From Strix aluco (lineage: Eukaryota > Chordata > Aves > Strigiformes > Strigidae), in contig NC_133948.1 of the NCBI RefSeq assembly GCF_031877795.1, positions 11,392,948 through 11,456,947 of the forward strand: a DNA stretch of 64,000 bases. Direction: 5' to 3'. Positions within the stretch are counted from its first letter, which is position 1. Every line of letters begins with the position of its first letter. This document shows positions 1-13,400 of the stretch, one piece after another. Position numbers and translations under genes: made by a program. The notes under the pieces are model-generated. The model saw only the letters and a list, made by a program, of their open reading frames with translations, was not told where the DNA came from and did not search any database.

Positions 1-1298
1 AATCCAAGCATATCCAGAGCAGGAAAGAGTGGATACAGTACTGGCTTTGATTGCTGCTTAGGGTTAAGATCCCACACCTCTGCCAGCTATGGCTCCATCC
101 CTGCTGATGATGTATCTGTGTACACCCAGCTTTTTTTTCCCCTCTCTTTTTTTTAGCTCTCAGTGCATCTTTCACTGGGTGGTGCCTGAAGCACACATTC
201 AGTGGAGCAGCACGAACATATGGGGCACCCATTTGCTTATTCATTTCTTCTGACAGCAGCATACAGAATGGGCATAGGACTTGTTTTCTTCCTCAGCTGA
301 GCCCTCCATGTCAACTGAATCAAATCAGCACATCCCTGTTAGGGAGATATTTTCTTCTACATTTCTACTCCTGGGATATTTTTTTTCTGCCCTCAGGGTA
401 TTTTCATGTGAGTATGTGATTTCTCTTTCCCAGAGAAAGAGACATTTTTTTTTCACAGCTCCATGGTACCTCCTGACTGTAGTAACTGTGTCATATATTG
501 GGTCTTAGCTTTCCTCTTAGCAAGAAGTAGCTTAGTTCTTTGCAGTGTTGCCCATCTGGCCCCTGGGGAGGCTTTTTGTTCCCAAGGATGCTGAACTTTC
601 TTCCAGCATGTCCAAAGGTGCCCCATACCCTGGTCCATGTAGGTAAGTTGCATGGACCACAGATGTTCCCCTAGCTCACACTGTGGAAGATGACTCCCCT
701 TAACTGCTGTGTAGACCTACCTATACATTTACCATTACACCCAAAAGACAATACTGCCAGTGCTTAGTACTTACTGAGAAATTCAAAGCACAGCTAAACT
801 CATACTCATGGGCAGGACTTGTGCTCAGCCAGCCACCACCAGGGTGTAGGGCAGTATCTAAATACCTGAGAAATGTTTGATTCTTCCAGAAAAGCTGAGG
901 TTGGAGAAGCGGGTTTAGAGCCATTCCTGCTCAGCTTTTTCAGCAGATTCACACATAGAGGCTGACAAAACTGTGAGTTTCTCTGGAGCTAATTCTCTCT
1001 GGGCTCCAGCCAGCCTGGAAATGATACTGCTCTCACCTTCCTGTGGGAGGTGGAAACAGGGTGGTCAGCCCCGAGGCTGACTAGCTCAACTTAACACTGC
1101 ATCTCATTCAGCTCTCTGCCTGTCCACACCCCCATCGCAGTAATGCTGGGTCAGACACAGCTGCTTCACCTTTGTTGGATAGTTTCCTGTATTGAACAAC
1201 TAGCTGGCACCTCATCAGATTTACTTTCTGGTTTCGAAACACATCATGATTATAGCTCCAGGGAAGTCCGTGTATCTGACTGACTGTTTTTCTTGTAG
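1..1298 (+). other. LRRC75B: LRRC75B intron 1 (3' part)
   Basis: No exon, RNA gene or clear repeat is visible. The short open frames here match nothing I recognise. The LRRC75B first exon and promoter must lie before base 1. Confidence 0.7.
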
Positions 1299-1427
1299 GA
1301 CCTGGGACTGGAAGGAACATTCCTCAATGAAGTGCTCTACAAAAATGCAACTTTCCTCAACTTGGTCGATCCCATCTCCCATGACTTGCTGATGAGCCTC
1401 GCTAGAGATCTGCAGTGTCCCAAAAAG
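1299..1427 (+). CDS. LRRC75B: LRRC75B coding exon (second exon by comparison with human)
   Basis: The exon is 129 bp (43 codons), phase 0 at both ends. It is preceded by a pyrimidine tract and TTGTAG and followed by the donor GTGAAC. It encodes DLGLEGTFLNEVLYKN through ARDLQCPKK. Confidence 0.92.
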
Positions 1428-4400
1428 GTGAACCCTTTCGTCAGCTCAGTGAATACTTTCTGACTTAGCACTGATGTAAAGAGAGCCCTAATGGGTTGGC
1501 TGGTGCTGCGTGGTGCTCTGCAGTCCTTCAGAACCAGCCAGTGTATGCCCTTGGAGTGGTAGCATATAGATTGTTGTGCATATTTCTGTAGAAATCAGTT
1601 AAAACTACTTCAGAACATGAACACAACTGAAGGAGGGGGCAGTTATGCGCACAGAAATCAGGAATTTACTTTTTGTGCCAGCAGTAAACTTGATGACAGG
1701 TAAAAATATATGGTGTGGAAGGTGGTGCCATATTCACTGGTATGGCCCAGAGGTTCAAAGCAGCTAGCTTATGGGGCCGCAGTGGGGAACAGAGATCTCT
1801 GCCTCTGCAGGCAGAGGAGAGCTGCTCTCTTCCTGGGCCCTCTGCCACACATAACTACCCTAACCCGGCATTACATCCCCACTATAATCTCCCAGATCTC
1901 TGAGTAAAGAATGGGGCTGTAGGAATATATTGCAACTTGGGATTCAAGAAGCAAATGTGTTATGTGCACAGTATCCCTGCACTGCTCCAGCACTTTCCTT
2001 CAGAGAATGAGGAGAGCAGAGGCAAAGAAAGGCAAAGCTGAGTGCAGACAAACACCACAAATACCACACTCCCACTGCAACACCAGCATCCCCTTCTGTT
2101 ACCCTTTGCCACCACAAACACTTGGATTTGCAATACATCCGTTTGCTCATCAGGTTTGGCAAGTGTCATGTTTGCTTTATAAGGAGAGCAATAGAGTGAA
2201 TTTCTTTATTCAAAGAGAGATATTAAGTACACACAGCTCAGAGCAAACAGCAGCACCCTAGGGAATACACTGAATGCCTGGTGTAGATCAGTGGCATTTC
2301 TAAACTTGTTCTGCCATCTCCTGAGGCTCTCTGATAACAGTTAACCAGTCAGGTCTCAATAGACAAACTACATTTAGCCAAAGTTTAATCATCATCATTG
2401 GGCTGCAATGCAGCCTGAAAAAAAAAAAGTATCTTCAAGTGTAAAAATTCTAGAAGCATCTAAAAAGGAAGGGGATGGGTTGCAGCAGTAGTACCTCTTA
2501 ACAGTATTTCACTTGACTTCATCTCCACCTGGTCTACCAGACCGTCTCCAGCCTCACACTGTGCAGCACCCTTCAGGGGAGGCAGCATGAGGGGACATGA
2601 CCCTACTCCAGTACCCAGGTGCCTAGCAGATAATACACTACAATTTTCATATACCTGCATATACCCCTCCTCCTCTGTTTTCATGTCTTACAGATGCACA
2701 TGGTTATCTGCAGACACACGCACCATTATATAGATAAGATTTTCCTCATTCCCAAGGAAGATGTTGAGCACCTGAGCTGTCCTTCAAAGCCAACAGGAGT
2801 TTAATTAAGGGCTCGGAGAGACTTGGTACCCTACAGCACCAGCACCCTCCCCAGCACAAGCACTGGCAGACCACATCCCCTCTCCGACCCTGGCTGAGCA
2901 GCTGGTGGGTGTAACTGCCTTACTGGCAAGTAGGCTGAGTGCAATTCCCAGTCTGTCACTGGAAATTAAATCAGTGAGGACACGGGAAGGAACAGGAGGG
3001 TAATTCTCAGTTGTGAGCCAACAAACGTTTGCAGAGCATGATGCCAGCTTCTGTGCTGAAGCCTGGTGTGCACGTGCACCCACTTGGAAGGGTTTGCTGT
3101 TGTAGGTGACAGCAGGGTGCCAGATGCAGCCTTGCCAGCACAGTAGTAGTCTAGAACAAGGCACCTAACCCAAGGGCACAGGCCAGTCCTGTGGGGTTCC
3201 TGGGGAAGCTGGGACGGGGATCAGGGGCGCCCAGCTGAGCACTGAGGCTGGGATCCCTCTCCACTTGGCACAGCAGGACGGCCATGCTGGCAGCGCATCC
3301 CTGGGGAGTTCAGCTGATTCAGTGACTGCTTAGAAAAGTCACAGTGCAGCTGTTGGCCCACAGTACAGCACTTTAACCACTTCAAATAAAGAACAAATTA
3401 GCCTATTCCCTGACAGCTTTAGTATGTGTTTACCTATCAAATCCCTAAATGCACATGTTGCACCACAGCTGGAGGGCTGAGGAATGGGAATGCAGGTGTC
3501 TGTCAGCATTTGGAAAATATGATAGAGGGGGCAGAAATCCCAGCCTTGAGCAGCTGCCATTTGCCATTCTGCTTCACCAGAGGAAGAGAGGTGCTGTTCA
3601 AAGTCATGGTGATAGAGAACACATTCAAAAATAAACCCATGAAGGTAGCAACCACCTTGGTGCCATCTTTTCCGGATGGCAGGGGCTGGAGGGAACTGCT
3701 GGCATTGGGAAGCTCCCAAACTCAAACCTCCATGAGAAGAATGGACTGCAAGGAAGTAAGATGGAGTCTGGGGAATTCACTGGTTCCCTGTCCCAGCATC
3801 CCCCAGCTGGAGCACAGGAGGGAACAGAGTTGGGGTGCTGCTGCAGGAAGAGCAGGGATGTCCCAGGCACACCTCTCCCAGCAAGAAGCACCTTGGGGAT
3901 GGGACAAAGGTGCTGACTGCTCAACTTCCCACATCAGGGTAACAGATAGTCCAAAGACAGTATGCAGTTAGAGTTTGGGAAGTATGGTAACAAGGTCATT
4001 GATAGAAGTTGAGCATAGTCCTGTAACACAATGAGTTGGCAGCTCGTCTGCACAGCTGGGCCAGGTGCTGCTGAGAGTACAGCAGTGAGGAGCTAGGACC
4101 CTCATGCTATCCCTACACTGAGCTTCTTTGAAAGTGGAGATCTTTTGAAGAAAAGGGTGTAGGGGGTCCCTGCACAGAGCCCTTCTTGCATTGTCAGCCA
4201 CCCCTGCTTTCCTGGGTGTTGCCTGGCTTAGAGCCAGACCCCCTGCCACAGCTCTTAGAAAATAATCCCCTCTTCTGAGCTCCACCTGCTCCTGGGTAGG
4301 GTGTGAAACTGTAGACCCATTCTGGGCAGGAACATGCCTGACTGTGCTGGGGTGCTTCGTGGCAGTGCAGAGCTCCTACTGCTCCTTCTCCACCCCAGGA

Positions 4401-7400
4401 GGAGATGGCATGTGGCAGAGGCAACTCAGGCCTTCTCGCCATTCCCTCTTCATCTTCTCTTCACCTCCTCCCTTATATACATGCCCCTGCTCCACTACCA
4501 TCTCTGTTCCTTTCTCATCTTCCTCTGTCCTCCCCCTTGCCTCCTGTTCTGCTGTGGTGCAGGCAGAGTCTAAGCTGTCCGTTTGCTTTCAGGAATATGA
4601 CCCCTGGAAATCCTCGGACAGGATCTGCAGGCAGCTGATTTACCACCTAACCCCCCACTCAAAATGGCACCGACATGGCATGCCCCGGAGGAAGTCCCAA
4701 GTGTGGTAAGCAGCCTGGTGGGGACAATGTGGATGGGCACAGAGGGGCATCTGCCAGGAGAGGCTGTGCTGCAGCCAAGCACCATCCCAGTCTGCCACTA
4801 CTGCCCTTCTCAGAGAAAGGCAGGGCTGAAAACCTGCATGGCAGCTGCTGCTCAGTCTCCTAGAAAACCTCAGCCAAACAGCAAAGGGTCAGTACCAACA
4901 TCCCTCTCCATCTGGTTTGCTATTTACTCCTTTTTATGTAGTCTTACATTTCCTCAATCTCTCCCAAGAGCATTGAAATCAATCCCACTGATTGCACAGC
5001 ACAGACAACCCTCCTGGCAGGGCTTGCAGGGTGCTTGGCCCTAGGAGGATGACCAAAGCTGGCAGCCTTGCAGACACACACACCCATGTGCTGAGGGGAG
5101 CCGGCCCCCAGCTCTGCATCCCACTTTGTCCTTGTTTATCCCAGTAAAACTTCCCTGCTTGTGGGGAAGGTCTTCCATTACAAGGCACTACCACAAACTG
5201 ATCACCCCATTCAGTAGGAACCACTCTGGGGTGGCTGGCAGAGGTGACCGTCCTTACTTACCTCCCGCTTCTCTGCCAGGACCAGGAGAGGGATCTGAGA
5301 CAGCACAGAGCCTCGCACACAGGGAACCCAACTCAAAGCACATTGGCCACTGACAGCTACCGGGTGGCAGCTGCTTTCCACTACTACAAACATATTCAGA
5401 CACCCACACTTGTTCTCTCCTTGACACTTGCTGGCTTTTCTAACCAGATAAAGAGCAATCCCTACTTCTTTTAAATCCACCCCTTCTCTCCTCATTTTCT
5501 CCGAGCAAAGCCTGTTCCTGTGACAGGGATCACCACTGCTGAAGAAAAGACAGAGAAGTGACTAAGAAAAGAGTTCATGTCAGCCCCATTAGCTTCACAG
5601 GAATAAATGCAGGATTTGGTAAAAAGAAATGCAAAATTGGCAGCACTCTGAGAATAGCCTTGGGCTTTCCTGAGACTTTCGGAGTCTTTGATGCATGTGC
5701 CAGCACCTTAAAATCCCCCATGGGAATTGACATTTCCATCATACCTTTCATTCTGACTCAGAGGCAGATCCCCACTGCATCTTAAGGAATAAAACCCCTA
5801 ATACCACGATTTCCAGGCCATCTGCCTCTCATACCACAGCCCCACTTTGCCACTAGATGCTCTGTGAGTCTCAGTGCTCTCATCCCCAGCACCCCACAGG
5901 GCAGGACTGCTAGTGCCAGTTTGCAGGTGGGAACCACAGCACAGAACAAGACCGAGGGACCAGAGCTGAGCGAGTCCTTTTCCAGACCCACTCAGTTAGA
6001 TGACATTTTCCATGTGGCATCCTGCAGAGCACTGGAGATGCAGGATGTAGAAAGCAGGTCTGACCTCGTCCCCATTCCCTTCCAAGATAGAGAGGCTTCA
6101 AGATAAGAAGTGCTGGAGATGGGGAGAGCTCTATGGAGGGTGGCTGTCTTCATCCATTTCCAAGCTCCCTTTTGCTGAAACTCAGCCTCATTCTGGTTTT
6201 CCAAGTGAAAAATCCCTCCCTGCCGCTACCTAACTCAACCCTCTTCCCCCACACTCCTGTTTGCAAGCAGAACAAACCTCCAGTTGGACTCCAGACTGGA
6301 GAGTCAAACTGGAGGTGTTCCCTCTGATTGCACAGCCTGGGGAGAGCAGAGGACTGTCTGCTGCAAACTCATCTCTTAGTAACAACAGAGAGCAGGTCTG
6401 TGTCCAGAGGAAGATCTCTGGGCCCCATGAACCCAAATCCCACACAGAGGGGTCAGGCCCAAAGTACTGGCAAGGTACAGAGCATCTGTGAGCACAAGCA
6501 GGGAGAGGGCAGCAAGGCAGTGTGCGATGGAGGGAAATATAGGTCTAAAATGGGCGGCCCTACCTGGCAGCCAGGCCCAGCTGCAAGGTGTTACATAAGG
6601 CAGAAAGTAATTTTGATTAAATATTAAACAGCAGAGCTTCCTCTTTTAAGACTAGAGAGGAACTGGTTTGCAGTTTGCGGCAAAAGGTGCCTGCAGAGTT
6701 GGCATCTGAGGCCGCTGCAAGAAAATGGATGTTGCCAGTAGCAGGAAGGCAAGAAATAGCTGCTTCATCAGGGCCTAATTTTGTCCAGCCAGGCTGTTTT
6801 TACCTGATCTGAATTCTCCACTTCCCTCTGTCTACTAGTGGGAGTATTTTATTATAATCTCTGTCCCTGAACCCATGCCCTTGGCTTGTATCCTTCCTGC
6901 CTTCAAGGTTCCATAAAAAGCATGGGTGCAGCAGCAATACTTTGAAGGCACTTCTAAAATCTAGTAGAGATTTGGGACAGCAGGGAGGAATCAGTGCATG
7001 GAGACCACATTCAGGAACTGAATTCTCCTCTTGCTTTTGCAGTCTCCTGGGTTTTGGCTTCTGGCTTTCATAGAGCTGATGCAGAACCCCCTTGATCTCT
7101 TCTGAAATGCGATTTCCGCTTTCTGGCAGCATGTCAGATGGGTCCAGGAGATAATTAACAAGCCCAGCCATACAGAGAGCTTAGAGCATCTGCCAGGTTT
7201 TAATTATGTTTGGGCTGTTATGGAGATGTGGTATGGGAGACAGAAAGGACCTGCTAGAGCTGATCCTAGTTCCTATACTGGAGCTAGATCACACATCAGA
7301 TGTTCCTCTCCACTACTCAATAGCAAACCAGCGGGTTAGAAACTAACTGTAGTTACATCCCCATCTACTCTCAGTGGGACCCAAAACATCCAGTGAGTAC

Positions 7401-10400
7401 AAACCTGAGCCAACCATGAACTGATACAGCAGAAAGGATAAGATACATTTCTTCAAGCACTCCTGTTTCAATACACAACAATGCCAGAACAGCTAGAACT
7501 GTAAACTCTAGTAAGAACCAATCACACTTCCACCAAGCAGGAACAGTATTATGCTATTCATGCTATAGAGCCCAACCAGATACTAAATATTAATAAATAG
7601 ACTAAGTTAGCAAAGCATCAAACATGAGAACCTGCAGACACACACAGGTATGTTCCTCTAGACCTCCTTAACCACAAACCCGCTCCCCACTAAAACCAGA
7701 GGTCCCACCTGCTTCCACTACCACCTTAAATTCTGATGTATTCAGCCCAGCGCTATGACTGCAGCAAAGGTGCTGTGTGCCTTGCACAGGACACAGTGGG
7801 CTGCTGTTTATCCTGTTTAGCCATTCCTCTAAAGAGCTACTGACAGAAGTGACTGTAACGTGGCACCTGGCCCTGAGTCTGGGAGAGAAGTCAGGCTGCA
7901 TGGTATTATCAGCTGAATGCCCCAGGCCAGAAGCAGAGTCATACAGAAACATGGAAGGAGAAAGTTTACAGCAGCACAGTGGACTCAGTGCAACAGCAGC
8001 TGAAGCAAGTAGGTGAGATCCAGCCCAGTGTGTGTCTGGTTTCTCTACTTGATTAAACTGTCAAAGGTGATGCTGGGAGGCAGTTTGCCCTCTGCATGCT
8101 AGTAGGTTCTTGACAGTGGCTGTCTGCCTTGTACAATGAAGGGTTAGCAGTGTCCCAGCTGTGCAGTCACCCAGAGAGATGATTTCAGCTGCCCAGGTGA
8201 TAGATACCTGGGCAGGTTTGCACACTGAAAGCAAGGGGTTCAGTTCTTTCCTGAAAAATCCTGTCTCAGGTCTGCAGCTTCCAGCCATCAACCTGCACCC
8301 CACCTTGCAGCTGACCCTGCTTGGGTTGGCTGCCTAACCAAACAGGGAAGTCAAGTTTTGGAGGATTTACTGGGGGTTTTAATTTTAAAAACTAAAAAGC
8401 TGGAGGATAAGATTTTCGCATCAGGGACCAGAATGACTACTGCACAACTGTCAGTCCCTTATATCCTAATAGGAATTCAGTTTTAGCACCATTTTACAGT
8501 TGTATAGATCACTCACACTTAATGAGGAGAATACATTCTAGAGTGTTGTATAACCCCAGCTTTGCTTTCTCATTAAATTGACGTTTATAGCATAAAGGGT
8601 AATGGATAAGAAATGCTGCTCTCCGCAGACATAGGCTTTTTAGGCTATCAACACCACTCTGTGGTATTTTGACAGATGCAGAATTTTTGGATGTTATTAA
8701 TTTTTGTTTTCAGAAGTGTTGAGGCTTCCTCAATTCAGCATTACAGGAGAACTATGTGTTCTAGTAAAAGTGCCACCATCTGCATCCCTGAATCCAGGGG
8801 GTTTATTACTTTTTGAGGGTAAAGCCATACTGGACTGCAATTCAGAGTGGAGAAGCAGAAGGGTACCAGGTGAAGGCAGCCTTTGTCTGGAGAGCTGGAT
8901 TGCAGCCTTGTGCTGCGATCAAGAAGCTGTGGATTACAACTGAGCTGTCTTGGGAAAGCCATGTCAGGGAACCTTTTGTATCTTCCACTTGCATCATTCC
9001 CAGAGCTGGCTACTTCAGTGCAACTACTTCCTTTCTTGAGTGCAGAGGATCAAACCTGAATCCACAAAACCTGCAGGCAGTAAACACAGAATGATCTTTA
9101 CAAGCCAGGTGTTCCTGACACAGAAGAAAACCCAGATTTTTCACAGTAACAGGTTATGGAAGAGCAAAGGCAGTTGTGTGCGTGGAGTGAACTCCCAAAC
9201 TGCATGGATCTGGGCTTTCCTTTTCACAAGTCTCACCACAGTTTTACTTTGCTCATCTGAGCAAATTTCATCTTGGCTAATCCAAAACTGGGTGGAGAAT
9301 AGAGTGTCCCTTCTGGGCTCATTGCTCTGTTTCCGTTATTGATGTGCATTGCTCAGACACTGCAGCATTAGGTGTACTTTTAAAATGCAGTCGAAGCGCT
9401 TGTGTCTAGAAGACTGCAAGGAAACAGCTCTAAAGGGCTTTGGATCTTTTTTTTTTTTCTTGAAAACATCACTCAGGTCTGCGGATGACAGCTCTGGCAG
9501 ATTAGATCCTAGCCTTCACATGGCATGAGGTGAATATTAACTACAGCTTCGTGTCACCCTTATGCAACAGGGTAAATAGGCACCATCATTCCTGCTTTAG
9601 AGATAGGAAGCCAAGTCAGAGAATACCAGTCAGTTAACTAAAGCCACATGGTAATAGTCATATGGAAGTACAGGAACTGCCCCACACAATGTTTTCAAGA
9701 ATCTCCTGCTCACAGAGATGTCAGCTGAACAGACATGAACTGGTGAACAAATTGTGGAGAGAGGCAGGAACTGTCCCCTCCCCTCATCTTTACAGTGCAG
9801 AGAGACCCAAACACTACCCATGATCAGGGTTCCCAGCAGCATCAAGAGGCAGGTACATCTGCAGATGCTGTTGGAGATGGCAGAAAGGGTCCAGCAGCTT
9901 GACACTGCCCTGTCACGGATCAGAAGAAAAAGTCCCAAGACTGAGAGGCAGGAGAAGGAGAACACTTTGATAGAGATAGACAATGAGTGAAATAATGGAG
10001 GCTGGGTGGCGGATGGTAGTGAAAAGGAATCAGCAGAGACCTTATATTTCATAACTCTTACACAGTTGAAGGTCTGACAAGGACATAGGCTGATACATGA
10101 CATTTATAGTGAGGAAGTAGCATTATTCCCTGCTTTGCTAGAATAGATCTAAATAATGAGGGGAAAAAACAAGAGGTCTTGGATGGATCAGGTGGCAGCA
10201 GGAGGAAGGCCAAGGGTTCACAGCTCTCCTCAACACACCTTCAAGTAAAGATGACAGCAAAGCCAGGAGGAGGAGAGGCGCTTGGCTGCATCATCACCTA
10301 GAGATATCCATGTCCCACCCCAGCTGCAGAGGGAGGGTGGTAGGAGAAACACTGCCTTTGCACTCCCTTCTCTCCACAAGTGAGGGACCTCCCCACAGCT

Positions 10401-13400
10401 GATCAAAAGAACTTGGGTGCAAGGATGGAGATGTGACTAAGGGACTTCTTCTGGAAGTGGCCTGTTTGTGCACTGCCACCATCTTCACAGAGGTGCTGGG
10501 CTCAGCCTCAGAACAGCTTGCTCTGGGTTAGTCTAGGTCAGTGCTTTTGAGGCTCCTCTTTCCTTTTTCATGTCTCACTAGAGGCAGCTAAAGCCAGCCC
10601 TGCACAGTAGCACCCGGAGCTGTAGGGAAGCAAAGCAAGCAGATTATGCTAAGTCGGCAATTAAAAGCCCAGAGTCCATCCCCTAAATCACTGCTTAAAG
10701 CAGAGAAGCCATCCAAACATGCCTGTCACTAGGTTCTATGCAAGGAAGAGTAGCCAAGAGATACCTGACTTATGGCTGATTAGCCACTACTGGCAGTGCC
10801 TGTTAATGAATGAGGGAATGCACAGTGATGGGAGTCTCTGGCGTCAGGAAAATTTCACATTTGGAGGCAAATTAAATGTAAAAGTAAGGGTGGAAAGGGG
10901 GAGAAAGTTGTTAATTCCCCAGACAGGCAGGGACTAGCTGGCATGCTTCATTACTGAAATTCTGACTTATCTCCTCCCAGCCTCTCTCCACAGTGCGGAG
11001 ACAAGGAAAGGAGGCTGTGACTCCAGGAACCTGAACATTCTTGGGCTGAACAAGCTCCTCCAAACCCCACAAAGCTAACATAAGGTCAGGCACCGCTGTG
11101 GCTGCTGCAAGTCCCACCAGAGCAACAACCAGGAGCCATTACACCACTTCCCTGCAGCCGCCAAAGAATTTAGCTGATGAGCAAGAAGTTGAAGGGATTC
11201 AGTGCTAATAAGTTGTGCTGAGCTTTCAGCTTCATGGGCTCAAAGAAGCACCTGAAAGAGGGCCTAAGGGTTAGGTCCCTTGGGACAGGTCCCGGGGACA
11301 AACACCTAGCAATTAATTTCAGGTCTCCTAATTGTTTCATCTCAAGACAGCCCTGAATTTGCTTATATTAGCTGAGTTCCCAGGAGGCACGAACAGTGAC
11401 CGGGCCTTATGTGGGGAGAGGGAAGATTTTTATCCCAGAAAAAAGCCAAGGGAGGCACAAGATGGTTTCATCCCTTTCCTGGCCCACATTTCCAATTGTG
11501 AGATAGAGATCCTTCTTCCAACACCTGCAGGTCCCTCAGACCTGTACACTGTCTGGACTGGGTGGATCTCACATGGCCAGGCTCGTGGTGCAGCCTGGGG
11601 ACAGCTGGCTGATGCCCACTGAAGAGCAGAATTGGCACCTAGGGAAGAGATGAGTGGGAGGAAGGCCAGACTCCAAGGAGAGAGTTGGGAATGACAAGGA
11701 GATGTACCTAGAAGCGCCCTCATCCCTCAGGAAGGCTGGACTAGGATTGCAAGCAGGGCAGGGTGGGCAGGCAGGCACCATTCCCCAATGGATGCTGCAT
11801 CTAGCTCCAGGCAGGCAGCGGTGGGGACAGGCTGCTGATTGCCCTTGCTTCTTGCTCAAAGTTTCACAGAATTTCTCACTTGCAGTCATTTCTCCAGCAT
11901 CTGAGGGAGTGGGGGTTTGTTTCCTCTCGGAGCTCGCTGCAGATAATACAAACACAGTCTGCTTCCCTGCATCCAGGGTCCAGATCCTTGTCAGATGCAA
12001 ATCCCCACAATTATAAATCTGCACACAGCACCAGTTGCAGTAGCATTAGGTTAATCCAGCCTCCAGTGCTTTGCAGTCCTCTGCCCACAAGTCCCATGGG
12101 CACCAGGAGCCACGTCGCTAAGTAGCTGTTTTGTCTTGTAGAAAGAAAAAAAAGCTTCTGCAGCTGAAGCGATCTTTAAGCCTATTTTACTTGCAGAAAT
12201 TAGGGGATAATAGATGACCCATTTCCTTGGAAATAAACCTGGCATTTTCTCAGCTGCTGCACAAGTGTCTGAGAGCTTGGGATCCTGTGTATCGTGCCCC
12301 CCCCCCCCAGAGAAACAGAGTTTAGCAGAGCTCCAAAAAACCACCAAGAGTCAGATAATTCAAAGTAAAGCATCTACCCATGTCTCCCTGTCCCTTCTCT
12401 GACAGCAGATATATTTACCTCTAAAGCAACTAAAGCAACAGAGGAGGAGGAGTGCTCAGCTATTCTGTGCCTGCCCCAGAGATGGTATTTAGCTGCACCT
12501 CTTGGAGCTGCACAGAAACACCAAGCAGGAGAGCTGCCAGGGTTCACAGCATGCGTGGAGCATCAGGTCTCATGCTTCAGCACTTACCAGAGAGCTGGGG
12601 GCCTGGCTGCAGCATTAGGGCTATGTCCACCAGGGTGAGGCTTCTACAGACACATCCCTACAAGAGGCATTTTTATAGGCAAGAGAGCAACTTAAACACA
12701 GGAGGAGCCCACAGTGCTGAGACAGGAGGCCAAGAGTCACCCTGGCAGGTACTGCAATGAGGGCAAAAGGAAGCAGCAAAAACACAGGAAAGGAAAGAAA
12801 AACGAGCCAGCAAAGGAGGGAGGGAGGGCCCTGGCACAGCACAGGAGGCAGGAGGGCTTAAGCACATTCAGGCAGGAGCAGTCCAGTCTGGAGAATCAAT
12901 TATGGGAAGATAATTTGTCTGCTTGATTAAGGCCTCCTTGGAGTATTGGCTTGTTGCTGGGGAGAGCAGCAGAAGGTACCGGCTCTGGTCAGAGCACGAT
13001 CCATGACTTATTACTGCAGTCCCTGCATAGCAGCCAACAGGAGGGGAGGCTTAACGGGCAGAGACAGACAAGCACATTGCTTTTGTCCTTCTGACATTTC
13101 CCCTGACTTATCACTGCCTGCACTCTGAGCCAAGTCACTCAAAAGGGGACCCCAAGAGCCATTCAAACGTGCTCCCTGTTAAGAAAGCTGCTGCTGCCGA
13201 CACGGCAGGAAACACGGCACCTGAATGCTGAGGCCCGGCAGAGGGAGCGGTGCCGGCTCAGACGTGCCCTCCAGTGGTCCCCACTCCAGCCCGGTTCCAT
13301 CCCCATATCAAACTGGGAGCACTAAGGCTTGTTCCTTCCAGCTTTACAGTAGGAATGTCAAAGGAGGGTTTGCACAGACTCAGACAAGGCTCGGGGCTGG

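Noticed and set aside
3426-3971. 181-codon + strand open frame in an LRRC75B intron
   Set aside because: No known domain, no Kozak or splice support, and opposite-strand frames of similar length. The flanking LRRC75B exons join without it.
5920-6010. Possible MIR-like stretch
   Set aside because: Resemblance to the MIR core was too weak and out of order compared with the copy near 9.6 kb.
9630-10103. 157-codon minus strand open frame
   Set aside because: Partly overlaps a MIR-like remnant and has no recognisable family.
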